NCBI GenBank assembly: GCA_015486915.1
Contig: WFQS01000300.1
Location: 1 to 5,614 of the forward strand
Direction: 5' to 3'
DNA length: 5,614 nt
Source of the DNA: Desulfobacteraceae bacterium
GTDB lineage: Bacteria; Desulfobacterota; Desulfobacteria; Desulfobacterales; Desulfobacteraceae
Of this stretch, positions 1 through 5,614 are shown one piece after another (the stretch's first letter is position 1; every line of letters begins with the position of its first letter). The position numbers were made by a program, and so were the translations under genes. Under the pieces are notes generated by a model. That model made no database searches. It saw nothing but the letters and a program-made list of their open reading frames with translations, and was not told where the DNA came from.

Positions 1-956
1 ACTTTAACCCTGTTGTGTCTTTTGTTCCAGATTTCAAATTCCGTTTTATTGTTAAATAAAGGATGAAGTCTTTTTGTGCCGCCCACAGATGACAGGGGGA
101 TACCCTGTTTTGTCATGGATAAAAATCCGCTGATTTTTACTGCAAATGGTTTTTCGCTTTCAATCATTGCAGCCCCCATTGCAGGTATAAGCTCGGGATG
201 CTCCGGTATCAGGCATTCATTGGGTTGATCCTGTCCCAGTAAATTTATGAACGCCTTCCTTAAATTGGGATAAAAAGTTAAGGGACCTCCGCCAAATAAT
301 ATTTTACTCTCTATTGACCGTCCATGGGCAAGGGATGTTATCACCTGGAGTGCTACGGAATGAAATACCGATGCAGCAATATCTTCCTTTGATACATGCC
401 GGCTTAACAATGCCTGGATATCTGTTTTTGCAAACACCCCGCACCTTGATGCAATGGGATAAATATTTGTTGATTTTCCTGCAAGTTCATTGAGTTTTTT
501 CACATCAATATTGAGAAGTACGGCCATCTGGTCGATAAAAGCACCTGTTCCCCCTGCACAGCTTCCGTTCATGCGGATGTCCGGTCTGAAATGATCATCA
601 AAAAATATGATCTTTGAATCTTCCCCGCCAAGTTCAATAAAAGTTCTCACTTCTGGGAACATCTTTTCAATTAAATGGGCAGAGGAAACAACTTCCTGGA
701 CAAATGGGATATTAAAGCTCTCGGCAACACCCATGCCTGCAGATCCGGTTATTTTAAGGTCAAATTCAATATCCCCGAGAACCTCCACTGCATTTTCTAA
801 AATTTTATGAATCGTTTCAATGGTTTTTGCCTGGTGACGTTGATAACGTGAAAAAATAAGATCCCCTTTATCATCCAGTACTGCAAGCTTTGCCGTGGTT
901 GAACCGATATCTATTCCTGCGTGATATTTACAGTTTGTTTTGCTGTTTTCTGTCAT
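1..956 (-). CDS. BadF/BadG/BcrA/BcrD-type CoA-enzyme activase (ATPase), 3' part cut by the window edge
   Basis: The reading frame is open from the ATG at 954-956 to the left edge (318 whole codons, no stop). Seen: an actin/Hsp70-fold phosphate-1 loop GIDIGSTTAK at residues 14-23; LGGEDSK at about 109-115; GSCAGGTGAF at 131-140; SRCGVFAKTD at 170-179; and GGGP at about 222-225. In the family, the two cysteines corresponding to C133 and C172 hold one [4Fe-4S] cluster across a homodimer. ATP hydrolysis then drives electron transfer to 2-hydroxyacyl-CoA dehydratase or benzoyl-CoA reductase-type partners in the cytoplasm. Small activases end near residue 260-270. This one continues for at least 50 more residues, with a linker (HPLF...FEIWNKRH, about 298-314) resembling that of long activases that carry a second ATPase domain, so a multi-domain protein is likely. 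The start is supported by AAGGTG (961-966) ending 4 bases upstream. No partner dehydratase is visible, so the substrate cannot be named. The family call is firm; full length is unknown. Confidence 0.93.
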   Translation of the reverse strand, partial: MTENSKTNCKYHAGIDIGSTTAKLAVLDDKGDLIFSRYQRHQAKTIETIHKILENAVEVLGDIEFDLKITGSAGMGVAESFNIPFVQEVVSSAHLIEKMFPEVRTFIELGGEDSKIIFFDDHFRPDIRMNGSCAGGTGAFIDQMAVLLNIDVKKLNELAGKSTNIYPIASRCGVFAKTDIQALLSRHVSKEDIAASVFHSVALQVITSLAHGRSIESKILFGGGPLTFYPNLRKAFINLLGQDQPNECLIPEHPELIPAMGAAMIESEKPFAVKISGFLSMTKQGIPLSSVGGTKRLHPLFNNKTEFEIWNKRHNRVK

Positions 957-960
957 TGTG

Positions 961-966
961 CACCTT
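961..966 (-). promoter_or_regulatory. Ribosome binding site of the activase gene
   Basis: On the minus strand the sequence reads AAGGTG, four bases before the ATG at 954-956. It is a good match to the Shine-Dalgarno core and fixes the start. There is no other well-placed ATG with a comparable site in this frame before the phosphate-1 loop. Confidence 0.6.
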
Positions 967-983
967 TTTAACTCGTGAGTTTA

Positions 984-989
984 ATTATC
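984..989 (-). promoter_or_regulatory. Possible -10 element (GATAAT) for the activase gene
   Basis: On the minus strand GATAAT lies 27 bases before the activase start. Seventeen bases further upstream is TTATAA, a poor -35 match (3 of 6). The A/T-rich run of nine A on the minus strand (1000-1008) lies between them. This is only a consensus-based guess; a different sigma factor or a more distant promoter is equally possible. Confidence 0.22.
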
Positions 990-1003
990 CAGACGATTCT
1001 TTT

Positions 1004-1036
1004 TTTTTATAACGGCCTCATGGCGGTTTATAAAAA
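1004..1036. repeat. Imperfect AT-flanked stem-loop in the activase leader
   Basis: The left arm (TTTTTATAA then CGGCC, 1004-1017) and the right arm (GGCGG then TTTATAAAAA, 1022-1036) can pair around a TCAT loop. There are about nine A/T pairs at the base, a one-base bulge, and four G/C pairs with one mismatch near the top. It is not followed by a T run on the minus strand, so it does not look like a terminator of the genes to its right. It could be a cruciform or protein-binding site upstream of the activase, or chance in AT-rich DNA. Confidence 0.4.
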
Positions 1037-1061
1037 TGCAGCTCAAAGTGTCGACAGCATA

Positions 1062-1244
1062 GCCCCCTGTGGGTTATAGATCCAGCCCATCAGGACACAA
1101 AGGCGATCAGGTATTTTGCCTTGCCGGGCGTTAAGAAGCGCAGGCTGTTTGAGGACATACTTGACCGCAGTTCCTGCGCTTTAGCTCGGCAAGGCAAAAT
1201 ACCCGCCGACTGTCCTTAGGCTGGATCTATCACCCACAGGGGGC
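1062..1244. repeat. Large nested inverted repeat (183 bases) in the intergenic gap
   Basis: Three nested pairs of arms are visible. The outer arms 1062-1087 and 1219-1244 are complementary at 25 of 26 positions (mismatch at 1075/1231). The middle arms 1110-1125 and 1188-1203 are a perfect 16-base match (GGTATTTTGCCTTGCC and its complement). The inner arms 1137-1144 and 1173-1180 match over 8 bases. The loop is 28 bases (1145-1172), and within the apex a small alternative hairpin CGCAG-TTC-CTGCG sits at 1166-1178. The segments between the arms are related but diverged. The element is visibly more G+C-rich than the flanking DNA and carries no convincing ORF. It is too long and has no T run for a simple intrinsic terminator. 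Plausible identities are two inverted copies of an interspersed palindromic repeat, a non-autonomous element, or a transcript-end structure. The structure is certain; the function is not known. Confidence 0.9.
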
Positions 1245-1268
1245 GGCATTATGCCATTATCATTTTCA

Positions 1269-1352
1269 TCATTTGTCAGAATCTTTTATTCTTAGAGGTT
1301 GCTGGATTTTGATCTGATCCAGCTCCGCCTCATGGCCATTATATGACATCAT
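1269..1352 (-). CDS. Possible 27-codon ORF overlapping the end of the CmpB-HD gene (doubtful)
   Basis: An ATG at 1350-1352 shares the four bases ATGA (1349-1352) with the stop codon of the CmpB-HD gene and opens a frame that ends with TGA at 1269-1271. The peptide is hydrophilic (begins MMSYNGHEAELDQ, ends RIKDSDK), with no signal peptide, membrane helix or motif that I recognise. ATGA junctions are typical of translational coupling, but no Shine-Dalgarno sequence stands in the right place; the nearest GGA is more than 20 bases upstream. A 7-bp hairpin lies inside it. It may simply be untranslated 3' sequence. Longer versions starting inside the HD gene are out-of-frame shadows. Confidence 0.2.
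   Translation of the reverse strand: MMSYNGHEAELDQIKIQQPLRIKDSDK
1301..1323. repeat. Stem-loop downstream of the CmpB-HD gene
   Basis: GCTGGAT (1301-1307) and ATCCAGC (1317-1323) form a perfect 7-bp stem with a 9-base loop, 25 bases past the CmpB-HD stop codon. On the minus strand it is followed by AACCTCTAAG rather than a T run, so it is not a classical intrinsic terminator. It may be a 3' end-stabilising structure. A weaker hairpin (AGAAT/ATTCT) follows at about 1279-1293. Confidence 0.4.
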
Positions 1353-2317
1353 TTCGGTTTCTTTTTCATATAATCCTTTATGGAGCAGAATGTGTCCACA
1401 AGCGAGACAACAAAAGATTCCATATAAAGCGGCGGTGAAAGTGTAAGTGGCCACATATGTTTTTTAATGATATCCTCTTCCTTTTTTGTAAGATGTGTAA
1501 TTTTTTTTGCATTTGCAAGGGAGATTGCAGGATGCCTGAAGCCGTGGAGCTTCGGCCCTTCATGGAGCCAGTCGTAAAAAAAAAGATCGTGGAGTATGCC
1601 AGCTTTTACAATGGCCCTGCAGTCAAGTGACAGTTTTTTTCCAATGCAAAAGCTTAAATATGCAACCTCTATTACATGGCCAAGCCTTGTCTTGCCGTTG
1701 TGATGTTCATATTGTGCAAGTTTTCTCACCTCGGGAAGTTCTGTCACAGGTCTCGCTATTTCCATAAATTCTTTATCAATAATAATTTTTTCTTCTTTGG
1801 TAAAAAATAAAAATTTATGAAACACAAGGCTTAAAAAATCAACGGCCATTATGCTTATTATCATTCCGCCAGAAATCAATTTTACAAATAATGGCAGTTG
1901 TAAAGCGACTGTCCTGTAAAATGGCATTATAAGATATTCAAATCCAAATGCAAGCATTATCCAGTAAATGGAATATTTAAGACAGATATGTCCCTTAAAG
2001 TTAAATCTCTGGTCTGAATAATCCCATAAAGAAGTGTTGAAAAAATAGTGGGCCGCAAGTGCAGATACAAGTTCAAGACCCGTTGTGGTTAAAAAATAAC
2101 CTGCAATTTTTATAATTATAAACGATCTGCCGAAAATGGATATATCCATTATAAGCAGTAAAGCCCCTGTGCCATAGAGGGGAAGATAAGGCCCGGTTAA
2201 AAGTCCGGGATTGACAAACCTGCCCGCAGGAACAGAACGATAGCACACCTCAAGTATCCATCCTGCAATGGAAAAACATGCAAAGGTAAAAAATATATTT
2301 ATTATATCAGGATTCAT
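1349..2317 (-). CDS. CmpB-type membrane domain fused to an HD phosphohydrolase domain
   Basis: A 322-residue protein with two parts. Residues 1-170 are membrane-embedded with about five helices (near 5-25, 46-63, 66-92, 115-134 and 144-168). They carry the signature of the putative ABC-transporter type IV / CmpB family (PF06541): IAGWILEVCY at 17-26, then FVNPGLLTGPYLPLYGTGA, and later LWDYS and FNFKGHICL. Despite its family name, this domain has no proven transport activity and there is no ABC ATPase here. Residues 200-315 are a cytoplasmic HD domain. They have H214 (GHVIEVAY), the HD pair H243-D244 (ILHDLFFYDW), H262 (GFRHP), H287 (KKHMWPLTL) and D308 (VDTFCS), so the H...HD...D metal set is complete and hydrolysis of a phosphate ester or nucleotide is expected; the substrate is unknown. 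The ATG overlaps the end of the RND pump gene by 11 bases, implying one transcript and coupled translation; AGGAAG stands 9 bases upstream of it. An alternative reading is that the membrane domain only anchors or senses for the HD enzyme. Confidence 0.88.
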   Translation of the reverse strand: MNPDIINIFFTFACFSIAGWILEVCYRSVPAGRFVNPGLLTGPYLPLYGTGALLLIMDISIFGRSFIIIKIAGYFLTTTGLELVSALAAHYFFNTSLWDYSDQRFNFKGHICLKYSIYWIMLAFGFEYLIMPFYRTVALQLPLFVKLISGGMIISIMAVDFLSLVFHKFLFFTKEEKIIIDKEFMEIARPVTELPEVRKLAQYEHHNGKTRLGHVIEVAYLSFCIGKKLSLDCRAIVKAGILHDLFFYDWLHEGPKLHGFRHPAISLANAKKITHLTKKEEDIIKKHMWPLTLSPPLYMESFVVSLVDTFCSIKDYMKKKPK

Positions 2318-5300
2318 CGGTTATTTCTTCCTTTTTTCTTTCAAACTGATAATAGATCACCGGAATAAGGACCATGGTTACAAGGGTTGAAACAAGCAGC
2401 CCCCCCACCATGGTAATTCCAAGTGGATTCCACACCTCCGCCCCGACTCCCGAAGAAACCGCCATGGGTATCATTCCGAAAAGGGTGGTAAAAGTTGTCA
2501 TCAACACCGGCCTGAGCCTGTTTCTTCCTGCATGGGTCACAGCCTGAAAAACCTTTTCTCCCCGTTTCTGCAGTATATGGGTATAGTCAAGAAGAACAAT
2601 GGCGTTGTTCACCACAATACCTATGAGCATTATAATACCCATGAATGAAATTAATCCAAGGGTGACATGGAAAAAATAAAATGCATAAAACACTCCGCTG
2701 AACGCAAAGGGCAGAGAGAACATAATGATAAAAGGATCACGCAGATTACCGAATAAAGATGCCATCACCATGTACACAAGGATAATGCCAAGTATGAGAA
2801 GCTCTGTTAAACTTTTGAAAGCCTTGTGCTGTTCCTCTATATCTCCGCCAAAACTTATGGAAATATTATCGGGGATCTCCATTTTTTTTAAAAGTTCCTT
2901 AATATCGGAATTTGCATTTCCAAGGGATTTCTTAAATAAATCAGCGTCCACTTTAACTATTTTCTGTCTGTTTTTGCGCTGTATTTCAATGGGGCCCATT
3001 CCATTTACCACCCTGGCAACATTTTTCAGGCGTATCATCCTGCCGTCCTGCGTAAAAACAGGGGAATCAAGCAGACTGTCAAGGTTGTCTTTATCCTTAT
3101 CAGCAAGCCTTGTGAAAATATCAAATCTGTCCCCCCCGTCTGTAAATTCGCATGCCTTGTTTCCGTAAAAATAATTTCTAAGTGTAGCTGAGATAAGAGC
3201 GGTACTGATTCCAAGCATGGATGCCTTGGCACGATCTATTTTTACCCAGAGTTCAGGACGTTGATCCTTCTGGTTTAAATCGATATCCACAAGACCGGGT
3301 ATTTCTTTCAGTCTTTTTTTTAATTTATGGGCAAAAACTATAAGCTGGTCAAGATCAGAGCCCTGGAGTTCCACGGAAACAGGTTTTGACCCGCTGCCCA
3401 TTAATGCACTTGTCATCATGTCCTGTGCCCTTACTTTTATTTTACTGACCCCTGGAATCTGATTCACCCTTTTACGTAAAAGAGCTGCAATTTCCTTTGC
3501 GCTCCTGTTCCGTTTATCCCTGTCAACGAGTTTAAATCCCACCTCACCACAGTTGGGACCTTCATCAAAGCCTAAGGCCACGCCGTATCCTTTTTCAGAC
3601 TGGCCGTCAAATCCGTATGAATGTCTCATTTCACCGGGTTTTACTATGGTATCTATATTTTTTAATATGGCTTCAACAACCCTGTTGGTTTCTTCAATGC
3701 GCGTTCCTTCACTTAAGCGGAAAGTAACATCCACGTCTCCTGTATCCGTTGCAGGCAGAAATGAAGTGGAAAGAAACGGGATAAGGGAAATACTGCTTAA
3801 AAAAACGGCTATACTCAGCACAATAACGCTTTTTCTGTGCCCAAGTGCCCAGGTGAGAAGATATTCGTATCCCCGTTCAACCGAATTAAAACCGTTCTCA
3901 CTTATTTGATACAATTTTGCCATGAATCCCATACGGGGATTAAGGCTGTTTTGTTCCTTATTTTCCAATATTTCTGTGGGATCATCATCTTCCCTGATTC
4001 CTGTAGCTTCTCCGGTTTTAGAAATTTCTCCGGTGTTTTCTGCTGCTAAATTTTTCTCTGAAAGGACATCTTTTTCACTCTTTGCAGTTTTAAAACTTCT
4101 CACCCATTTTGAAGACAGCATGGGTGTCATGGTAAGGGCCGTGAAAAGGGAGCCGAGAATTGTAACTATGATGACAAAACCAAGCTGCTTGAAAATAATC
4201 CCTGCAAGCCCTGAAAGAAACATCAAAGGTACAAACACAACCACCGTTGTCATGCTGGAAGCTGTTATTGCCATACCCATTTCAGAAGCACCTGTAATGG
4301 CAGCATTTTCAGGACTTAACCCTTTGTCAAGATATCTCACTATATTTTCAAGCACAACAATTCCGTTATCCACGACCATGCCCGATGCAATGGCAAGCGA
4401 CATCAGCGATACAAGATTGATGGTGTATTTGCCGATATATAGGAAAATAAATGCAATGATCAAAGAAAAAGGTATGGTAAGGGCTATGATGATGGAAGCT
4501 TTAAATCTTCTTAAAAAAATAATTGTCACAAGAACTACAAAAAATATACCCCATAATAATGATGCCCTTAAGTTTTTTATGGAAGTTTTAATGTTCTCGG
4601 CATTATCCGTTGTAATATCGATCTGTACATCGGAGGGCAGTGTTTTATTAATTTCTGCAAGCTTTGCCTTTATCCTGTCAATCACCTCAACGGTATTTTT
4701 TCCTGCCTGTTTCTGTAAAATCAGGATGATGCCCTTTTTCCCGTCTCCCCAGCCGTTTATATCACGGGGTTTATAGGAATCTGTTACTTTTCCAACATTT
4801 TTAAGATAAACGGGATTTCCCTTAAATGACCCGATAATTGTATTACGGATATCATCCATTGTCTTGTAACGGGAAGGAACCCGGACAAAGTATTCATGGA
4901 GTCCGGATTTGATATTTCCCGCTGGAATGTTCATGTTTTCAGCGGCAAGGATTTTGTTGATTTTCAACAGAGAGAGTTTATAACCTTCGATTTTAGCTAA
5001 ATCAAAATACACGTTGATCCTGCGGCGCAGTCCTCCGTAGAGAATTATGGCGCCTACTCCCGGAACCCTTTTTAATTCATCGGATATATGTTTATCAACC
5101 AGCCTGTAAAGTCTCGGCCAGGTTTTGTCTCCTGTTATATTCATGAAAAGGATCGGGGCGCTTGCACTGCTGAATTTAAATATCATGGGTGTTTCAGCAT
5201 CATCGGGCATATCGCGTTTTGCAAGTTCAAGCTTATCCCTTACATCGTTAATTGCCACGGACAGATTGGTCCCCCAGTTAAATTTACAGGACACAACGGA

Positions 5301-5564
5301 CAGGTTATCAAGGGATTTTGATGTGAGCTCATCAAGATTATTCACACCGTTTACATGGTCTTCTATCGGTCTTGTCACCTCTGATTCCACGTCCGATGCA
5401 CTTGCCCCGGGCCACGTGGTTAAAATGGAAATAACCGGGGGGTTGATTTCAGGCAGCATATCAATATTGAGCTTAAAAAGGCATAAACTCCCGATTAAAA
5501 TCAATCCGAGAAAAATCATGAGAGCTGCCACTGGCTGTTTTACTGAAAATTCAGGAAGCTTCAT
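2307..5564 (-). CDS. RND-family efflux permease (AcrB/SwrC-like, HAE1 type)
   Basis: A complete 1085-residue inner-membrane proton-driven exporter that normally works as a trimer with a periplasmic adaptor and an outer-membrane TolC-like channel. The two-fold repeat of the family is seen. TM1 is at about 11-31, followed by a periplasmic porter/docking half (32-332). TM2-TM6 lie between 335 and 483, a cytoplasmic loop at 484-577, and TM7 at 578-598. The second periplasmic half is 599-915 and TM8-TM12 lie between 918 and 1070. Characteristic segments include LPEINPP (37-43), WPGAS (51-55), GMVVDNGIVVLENI (395-408) and GIVVNNAIVLLDY (982-994). The proton-relay positions read D399-N400 in TM4 and N986 in TM10, where E. 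coli AcrB has D407-D408 and K940. This pattern is common in SwrC-like members. The TM6-TM7 loop carries an extra charged stretch (about 491-545). The start at 5562-5564 gives the usual short cytoplasmic N-terminus, and an in-frame stop lies upstream (5610-5612). The gene overlaps the CmpB-HD gene by 11 bases. The substrate cannot be predicted. Confidence 0.96.
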   Translation of the reverse strand: MKLPEFSVKQPVAALMIFLGLILIGSLCLFKLNIDMLPEINPPVISILTTWPGASASDVESEVTRPIEDHVNGVNNLDELTSKSLDNLSVVSCKFNWGTNLSVAINDVRDKLELAKRDMPDDAETPMIFKFSSASAPILFMNITGDKTWPRLYRLVDKHISDELKRVPGVGAIILYGGLRRRINVYFDLAKIEGYKLSLLKINKILAAENMNIPAGNIKSGLHEYFVRVPSRYKTMDDIRNTIIGSFKGNPVYLKNVGKVTDSYKPRDINGWGDGKKGIILILQKQAGKNTVEVIDRIKAKLAEINKTLPSDVQIDITTDNAENIKTSIKNLRASLLWGIFFVVLVTIIFLRRFKASIIIALTIPFSLIIAFIFLYIGKYTINLVSLMSLAIASGMVVDNGIVVLENIVRYLDKGLSPENAAITGASEMGMAITASSMTTVVVFVPLMFLSGLAGIIFKQLGFVIIVTILGSLFTALTMTPMLSSKWVRSFKTAKSEKDVLSEKNLAAENTGEISKTGEATGIREDDDPTEILENKEQNSLNPRMGFMAKLYQISENGFNSVERGYEYLLTWALGHRKSVIVLSIAVFLSSISLIPFLSTSFLPATDTGDVDVTFRLSEGTRIEETNRVVEAILKNIDTIVKPGEMRHSYGFDGQSEKGYGVALGFDEGPNCGEVGFKLVDRDKRNRSAKEIAALLRKRVNQIPGVSKIKVRAQDMMTSALMGSGSKPVSVELQGSDLDQLIVFAHKLKKRLKEIPGLVDIDLNQKDQRPELWVKIDRAKASMLGISTALISATLRNYFYGNKACEFTDGGDRFDIFTRLADKDKDNLDSLLDSPVFTQDGRMIRLKNVARVVNGMGPIEIQRKNRQKIVKVDADLFKKSLGNANSDIKELLKKMEIPDNISISFGGDIEEQHKAFKSLTELLILGIILVYMVMASLFGNLRDPFIIMFSLPFAFSGVFYAFYFFHVTLGLISFMGIIMLIGIVVNNAIVLLDYTHILQKRGEKVFQAVTHAGRNRLRPVLMTTFTTLFGMIPMAVSSGVGAEVWNPLGITMVGGLLVSTLVTMVLIPVIYYQFERKKEEITDES

Positions 5565-5569
5565 TATTT

Positions 5570-5614
5570 TTATTTCCCATCCCCAATGCTGCTTTTGTCT
5601 GTAATGTTATTATC
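5570..5614 (-). CDS. C-terminal end of the upstream gene, perhaps the RND adaptor protein (partial)
   Basis: Reading from the right edge on the minus strand, 14 codons (ending SSIGDGK) run into a TAA at 5570-5572, five bases before the RND permease start. RND permease genes are commonly preceded by the periplasmic adaptor (membrane fusion protein) gene, whose C-termini are often polar like this. That makes an adaptor the likeliest identity, but nothing in so short a tail proves it. A second frame is also open and would end with a TGA just inside the permease gene (tail ending NNEAS), so the frame itself is uncertain. Confidence 0.4.
   Translation of the reverse strand, partial: DNNITDKSSIGDGK

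Noticed and set aside
607..810. 67-codon plus-strand open frame
   Set aside because: Antisense to the activase ATPase domain, which is strongly supported on the other strand.
1062..1244. Intrinsic transcription terminator
   Set aside because: Neither strand has a T run after the hairpin, and the stem is interrupted and far longer than a usual terminator. A role in transcript ending is possible but not shown.
1045..1260. Insertion sequence with terminal inverted repeats
   Set aside because: No transposase frame fits between the arms, and I see no clear target-site duplication flanking 1062-1244. A non-autonomous element remains possible but unproven.
1378..1563. 61-codon minus-strand frame inside the HD domain
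   Set aside because: Out-of-frame overlap with the HD domain, whose metal-ligand motifs are intact in the main frame.
2725..3168. 147-codon plus-strand open frame
   Set aside because: Antisense to the second periplasmic half of the RND permease; serine/leucine-rich composition typical of a shadow frame.
3922..4776. 284-codon plus-strand open frame
   Set aside because: It lies entirely opposite the RND permease gene, whose reading frame encodes clear family motifs. The antisense product has no recognisable domain and is a shadow.
5125..5604. 159-codon plus-strand open frame at the right edge
   Set aside because: Antisense to the N-terminal part of the RND permease; no motif and no supporting context.

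Overview
The window looks like a piece of an anaerobic, moderately AT-rich bacterial chromosome, most plausibly a sulfate-reducing member of the Desulfobacterota (Desulfobacteraceae-like). This is inferred from gene content: an iron-sulfur ATPase activase of the benzoyl-CoA reductase / 2-hydroxyacyl-CoA dehydratase type beside a Gram-negative RND efflux pump. No ribosomal or other phylogenetic marker is present, so the assignment is tentative.

Every gene I can support is on the minus strand, so the biological order runs from high to low coordinates. At the right edge (5570-5614) are the last few codons of what is probably the upstream gene of an efflux operon. It is followed after 5 bases by a complete RND permease of 1085 residues (2307-5564). 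The permease stop codon overlaps by 11 bases the start of a 322-residue membrane protein (1349-2317). That protein fuses a five-helix CmpB-type domain to a cytoplasmic HD phosphohydrolase domain with all metal-ligand residues in place. A possible 27-codon ORF (1269-1352) shares an ATGA with the end of the fusion gene, but its support is weak.

The 392-base gap between the fusion gene and the next gene (957-1348) is dominated by a large imperfect inverted repeat (1062-1244). Its outer arms are 26 bases with one mismatch, its middle arms are a perfect 16 bases, and its inner arms are 8 bases around a 28-base loop. Smaller hairpins lie at 1004-1036 and 1301-1323. This gap probably separates the efflux/HD transcription unit from the next gene.

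At the left edge (1-956) is the N-terminal part of a CoA-enzyme activase, running out of the window with 318 codons visible. Its extension past the ordinary activase domain suggests the long multi-domain form found in many anaerobes.

Functionally, the pump and the CmpB-HD protein are probably co-expressed and both in the inner membrane, but a shared role is inference. The activase looks like a separate unit. I found no tRNA, rRNA, CRISPR array, transposase or toxin-antitoxin pair. The most unusual items are the CmpB-HD fusion coupled to an RND pump and the long intergenic palindrome.
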